Of a DNA stretch of 64,000 bases, positions 10,680 to 22,079 are shown in pieces. The translations under genes were made by a program, and so were the position numbers. How positions within the stretch are numbered: position 1 is the stretch's first letter; each line of letters begins with the position of its first letter. The notes beneath the pieces are model-generated. The model saw only the letters and a list, made by a program, of their open reading frames with translations, searched no databases and was not told the origin of the DNA. The DNA is from Ichthyophis bannanicus (taxonomy: Eukaryota > Chordata > Amphibia > Gymnophiona > Ichthyophiidae), in contig CM066043.1 of assembly GCA_033557465.1 (NCBI GenBank), forward strand, positions 115,054,778-115,118,777. The letters run 5' to 3'.

Positions 10680-12790
10680 GATTTAAAACTCAACATCAGG
10701 GAGCCTGGGGAGACTGGAGGTTTTTATAACCAACTCCCTAAATTCGATGGCTGTGAGGATTATTACAACATTTAATGAGGTCTAGAAGGGGATCTGTGTG
10801 TTGGCTTAAGTACTGCTCATGTAAGAAGCAAAGGGAAAGATGAAAGACCTGAAATGGCCCATTAGCAAAGGGGGTGGAGGCCATCACTGAAAGAGACTTG
10901 GGCATGCTTATGACAGAGAGGGAGGGCAGTGGTGGGAAAGGGATAAGACGTTGGGTGGAAGACTTTGGAGATGGGGAAACTAGTGTTGGGTTTTATATAT
11001 ATATTTAATTCTTTATTTATGCATTAAGAAAAAGACAAAGACTTTATTGGGTAATAGGGTTCAGTTCTAAAATCAGACCCAAAAGCACAAACCTCTCCTC
11101 CTCTTAGCACAAAAAAATATTTTCACCATATAATTTTATATTTATCTGTCTCTAATAGAGACTTGAAAAATGACACATATTTAATAATCTTAGGGCCATC
11201 TTTACTAAAGGTCTCCCATTTTATTTCTATGGGGAAAATGCTTAATTAAATTATAAACAAGGGGAGAAAAAAAGGTGTACTCGAAAATCCAACCCTGACA
11301 GCTGATGTCTAGAATTTTCAGCTCATTTCCATAATGATTCATCTTTAAAAAAAACAAAAAAAACCCTCCTAAAAGTGCTTCACAACCTTTATATTATTTA
11401 AATATCCAACATTCCCAATCTAGTTTTAATTTTTTTTAATTGCCTAGTACCATGAGTCCAAAAACAAGATATGAATGCATGAAATCACATATCTCAAAAA
11501 ATCCATGGCTCTCCACATCAACATTTCTGCGAAGACCTCCATTCTTGCTGCGGCCTGTAGGGGGCAGTGCTACAACATCCCCCTGCTGGCTGCAGTGTGG
11601 GCAGATGACTCCTATGCCGCTTCGCAGAGTCTGATATCCAGTAACAGTTTGCCCATTTCACTAGCTCCTCTTCATTAACATGCTGGAAAGTATTCATCTG
11701 TGGATCCTTTTGTTTAAATTATCCGATGTGCTCCATGTTTCGGCAAGGCCTGCAACAGGGAACGGGTTCCAATCATTACTCCTGCTTCATTATGAGAAGT
11801 TTAGTAAATCCATAACAATCGATTATTTTTCAAGCCTTCATCATGGAAGGATAAATATAAAATTGTGTAGTGAAAAAGGTTGTTTTTTTGTGTGCTGAGG
11901 AAAGCTTTGTATTTTTGAGTTTAGTCCTTTATAAAGATTTATAAACTGAAATAGTCTTTCAAGGCGGTTTGTACAGGAGAATTTATATCTGCATCTACTC
12001 CAAATAGGTGGACCTTGGCTAAGGATATTTTGGTCATTCTTTGCCTTCATTTATTAAGTTACTGTGCTAGCTGGACTATCGGGGTCTCATCATTCATTGA
12101 AATGTCAGGGAAGTGGGATGAAACTACAGACTTACTAGGCCTTAGTATTTACTGAAGATTTGGCTGTCAGCATTCATTTTATTCAGGCTCTTGCTTCTTT
12201 CTCAACTTCAGTTTTAGTACAGTCCTTCGAGGCTATTCATTCATCGGTGGCAATAGCACAGGTTAACATGCATCACTTAGTGAATACGCCCCTTTGAGAA
12301 ATAAAGTCTGTGTCAGCATCCATGAACATTAATGCCAGTTAGTGAATAGCTGTAAGAGCAAAGGCTGCTACACTCTAGCAGGACCCACTGTCTCTGGACG
12401 CTTTTCAGATGTGCACTTTAAGCCTCCAGGAACATGCATAGGGCCTGGCAAGGTGTCATTAGGCAGGAGTTTCTGTGCAGTCCAACTTCTGTAGAGCCGC
12501 ATCAGACCTGAGGGGCCCAAGAGAGGGGTGCAGCAGTCAGAGTGCAGTGAACCCAGGGCAGAACTGCAAGTGTCAGATGGAGAGTTCCTGGAGAGGGAGT
12601 TGGTGTGTTTGCCTCTATGAATAAATTGAGCAACTTCTGTTTCTTATCTGTTGATGAGTGATAAAAAGAGTAACTGACTAAAGGAAGTGTCGCACCCCTA
12701 CACACCCTCTTGGCATACAGAATATAACGTGGTTTGCTTTTTATAATCGCTGTATGCTAATATTCCCTTTGGACTTGAGGGCAGATCAAT
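10680..12790. other. no gene seen; AT-rich spacer
   Basis: No convincing frame. The only points of note are a simple TA-rich run near 10997, a pair of CTCF-like motifs at 11554-11589, and a TTAGTGAATACGCCCCTTTG stretch near 12275 that resembles the end of a DNA transposon. Confidence 0.45.
11554..11589. promoter_or_regulatory. two facing CTCF-like motifs
   Basis: CCTGTAGGGGGCAG (11554-11567, + strand) fits the CTCF core consensus at 13 of 14 positions by eye. Eight bases on, the - strand reads CCAGCAGGGGGATG (11576-11589), fitting at about 12 of 14. Whether either is bound cannot be told from sequence. Confidence 0.35.
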
Positions 12791-12813
12791 AACTCTCATT
12801 TCTCTGCCTGCAG

Positions 12814-12895
12814 GGTGAAGTGATGGAGTGGGATTACACAGAAGATGTTGCCCTGTTGGAGTGGCATTACACGGAAGAGGAGCTGGAAGACATTA
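12814..12895 (+). CDS. candidate internal exon of the ApoL-like gene
   Basis: An 82-nt open segment lies between a strong acceptor (CATTTCTCTGCCTGCAG ending at 12813) and a GTATGT donor at 12896. Entered in phase 0 it encodes 27 residues rich in Glu and Asp, with an imperfect internal repeat (EWDYTED then EWHYTEE), and leaves one base over (phase 1). The ApoL terminal exon at 29309 needs exactly one upstream base to complete its first codon; the joined codon would be AGT (Ser). An acidic segment before the ApoL core is compatible with known ApoL proteins but not diagnostic. The intron between them would be about 16.4 kb and consist mostly of nested transposons. Splice signals and phase are seen directly; membership in this gene is inferred. 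It could instead be an exon of another transcript or a chance open segment. Confidence 0.45.
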
Positions 12896-13579
12896 GTATG
12901 TTGTTTTTTTCCGGGTGTCTGGTTTGTAACTGACAGAGTGTTGTACAGAAGTATCAGATCAGCAGAACTGGAGCACAGGCTTCCTGATCTCAACTGGTTG
13001 GGTGGGATATACTCTTCTTCCACAGCCGTTAGTCTCATAGATATCGTGGTGCAGTTTTTGTAATGTTTTGTGGTATTCATCTAATGATATATTAACATAG
13101 GCAGGCGGGACTTACATCATTCCCTCTCTCCGGGAACCCATCTGCCCTGATCCCTTAAGCCTAATGATGACTTTACTCACAATTATGGGTAAAACAAGGC
13201 CACAGTTTTATTGCTAAATCAACATAATCAATACAAATCTATAAATATATACGCATGCAACATATGTACAGCAGGGCGAGGTTCATGCTCCAGTTACCCG
13301 AGCCACTATGCGCCATGGCCTCTTCCCTTGCTGTCAAGCCAGCCCACTGCGGGGGCTAGGGGCCCGCCTTACCAAACTGAGCTGAGCCCACCCCTGTAGA
13401 AGGGGCCTTGCCATTCCGCCTGTGCTGGGCGTCCGTTGGGTATAGGGACTCGCTGGAGCACCCCACCTTGGTGGCAGCTAGAGCGCCCTGCCCCTTTTGT
13501 TCAAACTCTGTGTGCACTTGTGGCCTTACTTGGGTAACCATCACGGGTACGTGGAAGCATGTCTTTCACATGCCCCCTA

Positions 13580-13990
13580 CTAAGGGAACTCCTCACCAGC
13601 GCTCGGCACCGTCGGAGCTTGCTGTGTGCTGGCTTGAAGGATATTCTCCAAGGTCTCCTGTAAGTCATTTAGGAACAGGTCCAGTCCAATGTCTGATAAG
13701 TGGAGCAGGTCCCCAGCGAAGTATCCGGGCAATAAGGAGTGTGTCCATTCGTGTCGTATGTGCCATCCTCCGGCACACAGGATGCAGAGGGCAATCTGCC
13801 AATTGACCTTCTTGAGCTCCCTGCCCCACAGACTTGTGTCCACCCACTTGAGGTGAGGGATGAGGTCGGACCAGATGAAAAGCATGTGGAGAAAATTGAG
13901 CGCCACCCAGGAGAGGTCAGTTCTGATCAGGTTGATGAGATGCCTTTCAGAGACTGTTCCAAGGTCTTCCTTCCCAGGTACACAACCAGG
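13580..13990 (-). pseudogene. Ngaro SGNH-esterase-like C-terminal domain, part 2
   Basis: The - strand encodes LHMLFIWSDLIPHLKW, then GGWHIRHEW and LLHLSDIGLDLFLNDLQ. These correspond to the conserved ViWSDiIPR, IRH and GVHLSDiGndlFL blocks of the SGNH-hydrolase-like domain at the end of vertebrate Ngaro ORFs. The upstream G-N-D block is degraded (VVYLGRKTL instead of ViHLGGNDL) and a frameshift lies near 13930. Such domains are thought to be lipolytic esterases, but their role in the element is unknown. The first part of the domain is on the other side of the inserted LINE, near 16110-16250. Confidence 0.68.
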
Positions 13991-16105
13991 GCTGCAATTG
14001 AGGTGTCACAAAAGATGATGTGTTAGAACAGCTTGCAAAACTGAAAGTGGACAAGTCTATGGGACCAGATGGGATACATGCCTGGATACTGAAAGAGCTC
14101 AGAGAGGTTCTTGCAGGGCCTTTTAAAGGATGTTTTTAATAGATCCTTGGAGACAGGAGAGGTTCCACAGGACTGGAGAAGGGCTGATGTGGTACCTCTC
14201 CACAAAAGTGGTAATAGGGAAAAAGTGTCAAACTACAGGCCAGTAAACCTTACCTTGGTGGTGGGAAAAGTAATGGAGGCACTCCTGAAAGAGCGAATAG
14301 TGGACTTCCTTGAAACCAACAGGTTGCATGATCCGCAGCAACATGGTTTTACCAAAGGACGATCTTGTCAAACAAATCTGATTGCGTTCCTTGGGTGATC
14401 AGAGAACTAAATCAAGGGCATACGATGGATGTGATCTCTCTAGATTTCAGCAAAGCCTTTGATATTGTTCCTCATTGGAGGCTTGGGGATGGGTGCCGAG
14501 ATGATGAACTGGATCAGAAATTGATTGACTGATAGACAACAGAAGGTGTCTGTAAACGGAACTCACTTGGATGAAAGGAAGGTGATTAGCGGTGTGCCTC
14601 GGGGTTCGGTCCTGGGACCAGTACTGTTCAATATATTCGTGAGTGATATTGCTGAAGGACTGAATTGAAAAGTCTGTCTTTCTGCAGATGACACGAAAAT
14701 TTGCAACAGAGTGGACTCCCCTGAGGGAGTGGAGAACACGAGGAAAGATCTACAAAAGCTGGAAGAATGGTCTAATGCTTGGCAGTTAAGATTTAATGTG
14801 AAGAGGTGCAGTGTCATGCACTTGGGAAGCAGAAATTCAAGAGAATTGTATGCGAAAGGGTCAAGAGATTGGTGTGCATGGACCAGGAGAAGGACCTCGG
14901 AGTGATTGTTTCTGACGATGTCAAGATGGCGAAACAATGTGACAAGGTGGTTGCAAAAGCCAGAAGGATTCTGGGTTGCATACAAAGAGGAATTACCAGC
15001 AGAAAGGAAGAGGTACTAATGCCACTGTACAAGTCGCTGCTGAGGCCTCACTTGGAATATTGTGTTCAGTTTTGGAGACCGTATCTCGCAAAGAATATAA
15101 AAAGGCTGGAAGCGGCTCAGAGGAAGGCGATCAAAATGATTTGGAGCCTGCATCAGAAGGCTATGAGAAGAGACTTGAAGACCTAAATATGTACACTCTG
15201 GAGGAGAGGAGGGACAGGGGAGATATGATTCAGACCTTTAAATACTTAGACTATTAATGGACAAACAAACCTCTTCCAAAGACGGGGAAGTTGTAAAATG
15301 AGAGGGCATAACATGAAGTTGCAAGGGGGTAAACTGAAAGGCAATGTGAAGAAATCCTTTTTCACTGAAAGGGTGGTGGATGCTTGGCAACAGAGTGACA
15401 GAATTCAAAGTGGAATGGGACAGACACAGTGGATCCCTTTATAGCACCACCACCAGCGGGGGGGACCAACAGACTTTAACTGCCAGCACAGGAGCGCGCC
15501 CAGGAGATCGGAAGAGCAGCGGCAGCCATCGGAGGCTCTGATTATGTGCCCCTCCTCACCATCGGAGCATGCCAATCAGCGTGGGGAACCAACAGACTTT
15601 AACTGCCAGCACAGGAGCGCACCCGCACCTGAGGGCCTCGCCAGAGGGCCCTTTGGCGTGGCCCTTAGGCATAGGACCGGGGAGACAGCTGCTCCATGAT
15701 GACTGTGTTTTGGTATGCTGTATGTAGTTAAATGTTATGCATCATTTGTACCGTGTTTCCTGTGTTATGTACTCCCTGTCTACATCGCTTTGATGTAATT
15801 ATAAAGTGACGTATGTTTCCCTTACCTTTGTATAACCTTGTACGGTATTGTGACTGCTTTGATTGAAGGAAAAGCGGGATACAAAACTTGTCAAATAGCA
15901 ACAGGATAAAATCAAAATAAGCATAACTATCTCTTATATCTGAATAAATAGAGGTGATCTACACGGAGTGGTAGGTACACCCCTAAACAAAGGCATGGGG
16001 AGGGGTGACCTGCACGGAGCGGCAAGTGCACCTACTCTTGCCGCCTTGCTGGGCCGACTAGTTGGGCCATACTTGTCTTTATCTGCCATCATATACTATG
16101 TTACT
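13991..16105 (+). mobile_element. CR1-like LINE inserted in the Ngaro element
   Basis: The + strand encodes a reverse transcriptase in several frames: VDKSMGPDGIHAWILKEL (14050-14100), VSNYRPVNLTLVVGKVMEAL, QQHGFTKGRSCQTNLIAFL (14336-14395), DVISLDFSKAFD (14429-14464) and SADDTKIC (14683-14706). RT thumb blocks follow (VIVSDDVKMAKQ, HLEYCVQFWRPYL). The 3' end carries the CTTGCTGGGCCGACTAG and TTTATCTGCC motifs (about 16045-16090) typical of this family. The copy is 5'-truncated, starting near the RT N-terminus, with stops and frameshifts. An internal direct repeat (15462 and 15583) and a SINE-like TGCTTTGATTG segment (15855-15870) suggest a further insertion around 15440-15900. Confidence 0.83.
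15462..15623. repeat. direct repeat of about 38 bp, copies 121 bp apart
   Basis: GGGACCAACAGACTTTAACT and the bases after it (GCCAGCACAGGAGCGC) occur at about 15462-15500 and again at 15583-15623 with one or two differences. Both lie within the 3' part of the inserted LINE. Confidence 0.8.
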
Positions 16106-16389
16106 ATGTCTGTAAATGCTGGCGAAGGAAGGGCTGCAGATGCTCCCACCCCATGCCCGGGAAGCCCAGCCATAAGAAGCACATGCCATGGTTGCGAAGT
16201 CCAAAGTGGGGCCACATGGGTGCCCTTTCAGCTGCCCAGCAGACGAAGAACTGACCCACGATCCAAACTATGTGTTCTGCAAAAGAGGAGGGGTATGGTT
16301 AGCGGAGGCAAAACAGTCAGTCAATGGTGCCATTCAGATATAGGCGAATATATGCGGAGTAGGCACGGGACCGCCATCACCCCAGCTCC

Positions 16390-16900
16390 TGGATCGCTCA
16401 TACCGGAAAGTCTCTTTCTGCTGCCACCATTGTGGCCCCAGTACGGAAGGAGTGTGTTACGAATAGGTCGGGGGATAGTCCCAGCACTACCAACGATTTC
16501 CTAAATATGGCCATGAACTGGAATTTGGAGAGCAGCATGCCATTGAGGTGTATCAGGAACTGAGAGGTCAAAGAGGGCCGGGCTGAAAGATACTGGAGCA
16601 TGTTGGCCACAGGACATGTATGAAGCACAGGTACCACCTTGAGGGACATGGCTTGCCCCCATAATCTGAATGTGCAGCAGCTCCTGTGAGCCAGGACTGC
16701 TGAGAGCTGAAGGCCAGAGTGGGGGGGCCTGGTTTTTTGGAGGCTGCCACAAGCTTGCTGATTTGGAAGGCGCCAAAGAAGGTCAGCGTAAATGCTGCCT
16801 GGAATAGACAAGTTTTGTACTTAGATGAGCAAGTGAAGGACAGCACTACCCAGAGCCTGTCTAGTACCTCATGAGTAACCGGGTGTTGCATATCAGGCTG
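16390..16900 (-). pseudogene. Ngaro tyrosine recombinase, C-terminal fragment
   Basis: The - strand encodes LFVTHSFRTGATMVAA, matching the HxxR block (H-S-F-R) of the tyrosine recombinases used by Ngaro/DIRS retroelements to integrate circular DNA. Upstream blocks include HPVTHEVLDRLWVVLSFTCS and an AFTLTFFGAFQISKLVA block corresponding to the catalytic-Arg region, where R-x-S-E is degraded to Q-I-S-K. The segments are in two frames with a shift near 16800. The loss of the first catalytic Arg and the frameshift make it non-functional. Confidence 0.7.
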
Positions 16901-16979
16901 CCAGGGGAGGCTCTGTGCCTAGCCCTTCATCATCGTTTTAAGCAAAAAGTTGTCATACGGATTCCCCCAGCCTGCCAGC

Positions 16980-18480
16980 TTATCGAAGAAGGAAAATATG
17001 GTCAGGTGTGTCTGAACGGCCTGTCTTGACAGGCCCCAGGACTCTGCGCTTATGACATATGCCACCAACAGTCCTGGGTGCGGAAGTCCAAGTCTCCAGC
17101 CTTGCGATGCCAGGTAGGACGAAACAGCTGGGTGTATGCTGCCCAGGTGTGGGGGCTACCACACATTGAACAAGTTGCCAATCCATGTGGATGCTGTGTC
17201 CCATATCTAGTCTAGCAAGGGGGTGGAGGTGCTTGTCTGCCTCTGGGGTCAGTCGCCAAAATGAGTCCCACTGTAAACGGGAGAGGGAATCAGTAATGCT
17301 ATTAGACTGCCCAAGAACATGATGTGCATGCGCTGTAACATTCAACTGCAAGCACATCAAGACAAACTTCCATAAGAGTTCAGCCACTATGACACACTTG
17401 GCAGAGTGACTGTTCCCGACAGTGACACAAGACTGGTTGTCGCAGCAGAAAAGGATTCTGTGGTCGTACGCAGGGCCACATACAGGGGAAAGAACTCAAG
17501 GAATTTGATATTTCTGGTGAGACCACTGGCTACCCAGAAGGCAGGCCGGGAGGTAGCGGCCCAGAAATCCCTAAAGAAAAAATGCCGAAGCCAGAGGCAC
17601 TTGCCGCATCTGTGAAGAGGTCCAATTCAACATTGCTGCACATGCACTGCTGCCACATGCTCACCCTGTTGAATATATCAAGGAAATAAGCTCATATGTC
17701 CATGTCCTGTTTCAGGCTCCGCGAAGATGGTGGTGACTCCTGCGCAGGCCAGCTGTCGCATGCGTGAGGCGTCTCGGGAAAGGGCAACCCATTGGGGTAA
17801 CTTTGCATGCAAAGTTCAGTGAACCGATGAGGGACTTTGCCATCCAGAGGGTGATCTCCATTGACCTCGCACAACAGCGAGCTTCCCTTTGAGGTCTTGC
17901 AACTTGTCCCAGGGCAGGCGGGTGACGCCTTGCCTTCTGTCAATTTCAGTGCCCGGGAATGACAACGTCACAATGGGACCGACTGTCTTGTTCCTTGCCA
18001 GGGGGATGCCAAATTCCTTTGTCATATCCTAGAAGGTTTCCAAGAGTGATGCACACCTGGGGGAATGCTTCAGGCCAACGAACAGGAAGTCGTTAAGTTA
18101 GTGGACCATGGATCGCAGGCCAGTCCGCTGCTGCACCACCCAGTGGAGGAAAGTGCTGAAAGCCTCAAAGACTGAGCAGGACACTGAGCAACCCATCGGC
18201 ATGTGTGTGTCAAAGTAGTATATGCCCTTGAAGAGGAAACCAAGTAGGGGAAAGCAGGTGGGGTGGATATAAAAGAGCCAAAAGTCCGACTCTGTCCACC
18301 TTCGCCAGGTATGAGCTCCATCCAGTAGATCTAACAAATCCCAGGGCTGGTCAAAAGAGTCGTACTTCACTGCACAGGCCTCGGCCAAGATGTAATCATT
18401 TACCGAGTTTCGCCGTGGAAAGGAGAAGGACTTCCCAGGGTCCTTTTGTGGTACCACTGTTGGGGAAATGGTGGGCTGCT
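16980..18480 (-). pseudogene. Ngaro reverse transcriptase and RNase H, degraded
   Basis: The - strand encodes DFWLFYIHPTCFPLLGFLFK, then YYFDTHMPMGCSVSCSVFEAF and FLHWVVQQRTG, the palm blocks of Ngaro RT. The catalytic YLDD box reads stop-L-N-D at 18089-18100, so both the Tyr and the first Asp are lost. Later blocks (FGIPLARNKTVGP, LPWDKLQDLKGKL) and an RNase H end block (AHHVLGQSNSITDSLSRLQW, 17260-17330) follow in other frames. Enzymatically dead. Confidence 0.75.
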
Positions 18481-18599
18481 GAAAAGGCCAGCCATTCGCT
18501 GGCGGTTCACCTCTGCATCGATCTCATGCACGATGTGCCACAGGTGTCACAATGACTGAGTATGGTGAGCGATGGGGCTCTGGGTGTGCCCTGAAATGG

Positions 18600-18944
18600 G
18601 ATTATGAAGCCAAAATGGAAGCCCTCCCTGAGGCGCTTAGCATCCATCCTGTTAGGGTAGATGTCAAGCCTGGAGTCCTAGGCCATGCTGGAAATTGGCG
18701 TGGGGGCTTGTTGGAAGACGGGGTTACTGTATTGGTTGCTACATCTTCCTGGCACACGGTCTTTGGCTGCATCCTCCTGGCACACTGTGATGTGGGGTGG
18801 GAGGCTGCAGAGTGGAGGCAGGCATGTCGATATTTGTAGTCACGAAAGGAACACATGCCCTTGTAGCATCTGCAGACATCGAAGCTTGGCACAGGCTTGC
18901 TTGTGGCGGGCATATTTCGCTTTTGAAAACTCTGTCCGCACTTA
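18600..18944 (-). pseudogene. Ngaro gag zinc-knuckle-like region
   Basis: The - strand encodes CRCYKGMCSFRDYKYRHACL followed by H and a Cys near SHPTSQCA. The Cys/His spacing resembles the CxxxxxxxC..HxC..C.....C knuckle after gag in Ngaro elements. It abuts the Harbinger insertion; the coding frame continues on the far side (22545). Confidence 0.6.
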
Positions 18945-19434
18945 GGGGTATGTTTAATAAACTGCGGTAATGTTACAGACCGTGCGTTATGTAATGTTAA
19001 CGCTCGTTAGGTAACGTTAATGCGCAGTATGTAACATTAAGACGCGTTAACGTTACTTAACGATCGTTAACGTCCCTGGCCGCGGTAAACACCGCAGAGG
19101 GTGGAGAGAGGGCGGGGGAAGGGGTCAATGGGCGGGGAGAGGCTCCCTGCACACTAACACGCTGAACTGAAGGGCTGAATCCTACCACAAATAAAAACCT
19201 GCCGTTAGATGCACATTTGCAGAAAGAGAAACCATTTCAGTGTCAGCAATGTACAGCATAGACAGGGAGCCCAAGAACCGTGATAGTAGTGCTCCATGTC
19301 CAGCACCAGCATAGTGCCCAAGTATGAAAGGCCACTATGGCAATGGTGCAAGTGGGGCATAGGGGGCTGCAGGCGGGACATGTAGCGGGAGCAGAAGGGG
19401 CACAGGGTGGACTAGGTGGGCGCCTAGGTGGCAC

Positions 19435-19550
19435 ATAGGAACATAGAAACCGGAAATCATCATGACAGCAGCTGACAAAGTCCAAACACAATCCACCTAC
19501 ATCTATCTGGTCCATCCGAGCTAACAGTTGCCAGGGCACTGACCTGATAC
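19435..19550 (-). mobile_element. CR1-like LINE 3' end fragment inside the Harbinger-type element
   Basis: AGGAACATAGAAACCGGAAA, CATGACAGCAGCTGACAAAG and ATCTGGTCCATCC are the complement of the 3' end of CR1-like LINEs in this genome. Short and non-coding. Confidence 0.5.
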
Positions 19551-19889
19551 CCCCCAGCCAACCCTCCCCCAAGCGGAAAGAACAGACTACTGGTAGGCGG
19601 TGATGGGGGGGGGGATGTGAGGATGCTCATGTATGCCCCAGACCCTGCTCCATAGGCGACCACCTACCCACACAGTGGATGGCCTGGGACTGCACAATAC
19701 CAGCACCGACAGCATATGGCCATGTCAGCATGGCAGGAGGGTTGCCCATGCTGGAGGGGGCAGTGGCACCTGCCTGCAGTGGACCTACGCCATGCCCTGT
19801 ACCAGTACGCGCTGTTCAGTGCAACATAAAAGGTCTGGCTGAGGAAAAGTACCGGTGGCCCCAGGGACCACCATGTATCTGTGTGGTGT

Positions 19890-19965
19890 GGTGCAGTACA
19901 CCCAGCCAGTGTGTCCAGAAGCAGAGGGTCACAGGTTCAAGCCCCAGCTGTGGTTCCTGCAGAGC
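19890..19965 (+). other. tRNA-like module with A- and B-box-like sequences
   Basis: GGTGTGGTGCAGTACA resembles an A box and CACAGGTTCAAGCCCC a B box (GGTTCAAGCC), spaced about as in tRNA genes. No acceptor stem forms, so this is a SINE-type relic rather than a tRNA gene. Confidence 0.4.
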
Positions 19966-21505
19966 ATGTCCCTATGTTTTACCCTACAATGCAGATACAA
20001 CAGCAATGTGTGCAAAGCCCAAAGCAGCGGCGAACAGGGGTACAAACACCCACTCACACAGGCTCCATAATCCAAAGATGCATGGAGAGTCAGGCTGTTG
20101 GCCCCAGCATTGAGCTGCAGTTATCACCAGGGCACTACTACTACCTCCTGCACAGTTTAGCAATGTCGGCACTGTGATCAGGACCAGTGTGGCGGGCAGG
20201 GTTGCCAACCACCCCTATCTATGCACAATGCTGCAATAGGAGTGTGTGTGTATGTCTGTCCATTGTTTTGTGGCTGCCCACACCTCACCGTGCCCACAAT
20301 GTCCCACTGTTACCAGCGTTAGCCTGAATATGTGCATAATTAGGAGCAAGGTGTTGTGGGTATGGCCCTGACAGGGCGGATTGGCCAGGATGCATCTTCA
20401 CAGGATGTGGGGCAATGGCTGGGACACTGTAGTGCCCAACCACCGCCTGCATGGACAGGGTGGCCACAGCATGGCATGCTGGGAAGGCATTCACTCTGAC
20501 CGAGCAGTGACCATGGCATGTCTAGGGTCCCACATAGCACTCTACATTATCTATCTTCAGTGATCCTGTTGTGTTCCCACTGCTGGGGGCCCAATCACTA
20601 AGATGCCTGCTTGGTGCACATAGTTTCTCTGTGAGCATGCACTATGGACTGGCTAGTGGACTGTCTGCAGTTAGACTGTGCATGGTCAGAACACCTATAT
20701 GGTGCAGTCTGACTGTGCTGTCTGCTGGTGACTGGCAGAGAGTGGTGTGAGGCATTTGGGGTTTTCCAGAGCTAACCCCGTCATTGCTGCTGGTCTGCCA
20801 CTGCCCCAGCCACAGGTATGGTTCTGACCCACCAGCCCTGGAGGGCTGTTGCATAACAGCAGGATGGAGGTTGCTTCACGGGGCTGGGGCACCTGTCCCT
20901 TACCTACAAAAAGGGTGATGTGAGCCCTTTGGGTTATGTAGTGTATACCACTGTGACCTATCAAGTCACTGCTACACAAACCTCATGCAAGTCTGGAACC
21001 CCCTCTGCCCTGATAACAGGTGCCCATGTCAACCATACCCTAACACGGGGTACACACTAATCTGGGTGGTTTCTGGTCCCAGAGGGCCACATGTGACTGC
21101 AGGATACAGATGGACACCGAATTACCTTCAGTTGCACTGCAAGGAACACCTGTCACACACTGGCAGTGATGGGGATGTACAGCAGGGCCTATCTCTAGCA
21201 CCACATGTACTGCGGACCTAGTGCTGGACACCCATCTTATCCCTCAGGGAGAACACAGAACCTGCACGATGGCATGATCTGTAGCTACTCTGTGCCAGTA
21301 TCACGCACTGTCAGTTCGTCTTTCCAAGTTGAGGTACCGGTGAGGTGCAGACCGCATTTGCTGATCAGCTGTAGACAGCTATTCAGCATGTGCATTGCAT
21401 CATGGGTACTGGTGGGGTTACCCTATCCTGGCACTCAGAGCAGACAGTTTGTGCGGTTACCTGCAGTCCTTCTGTACCCAGCCATTGCTGTGACATACAC
21501 CACGG

Positions 21506-21569
21506 AGGTATAGCCTACTGGTTAATACAATGCCATTCTTGGCAGTGTTCATGGGTTCAATTCCTCCAT
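21506..21569 (+). other. second tRNA-like module
   Basis: GGAGGTATAGCCTACTGG (A box TAGCCTACTGG) is followed 40 bp on by GGGTTCAATTCCTCC (B box GGTTCAATTCC). The ends GGAGG and CCTCC pair, like a degenerate acceptor stem. Probably SINE-derived. Confidence 0.45.
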
Positions 21570-22079
21570 TGTTCCCTCCTCTCATGCCTGTCCTACTCAA
21601 ACTGTGTGCATGCCTGTAACAGTCATATTTTTGCAGATTTTTGCTGCCAGCCCATGCAGGCTGTCACCCCATGTCCTGCACTGCTACCCTTTCCTACATT
21701 GCGCCTCTTCATACTTGCCTCGCCTGTATCTGATCTGCATGGCACCACCACTCCTCTGTCCACCCATCATTGTAACTATCCTGCCACCTCTGCCTCCACT
21801 GGGGGACACGTATTCCCATCGTCTGCCACCAACTGTCTTTCCAGTACTTTACATTGCCAACACCCTGTGCTGTGGTACAGTTGCCCCCACCATGTTTGTC
21901 ATCAGTACTGGCAGCCACATGGGATGCCCACAGATATGGCAGGTCCAGCGGCTCCCAGCTCTCCCTCCTTCACTCACCTGTTCATTGCCTTTCCTGAGTT
22001 CTCTATCTAGTGTTAGGGCTACAGCTGTCTCTGTTCCTCACAGGTCATGCATGTCATCCTGCAGCACCTTGCAGCCCTT

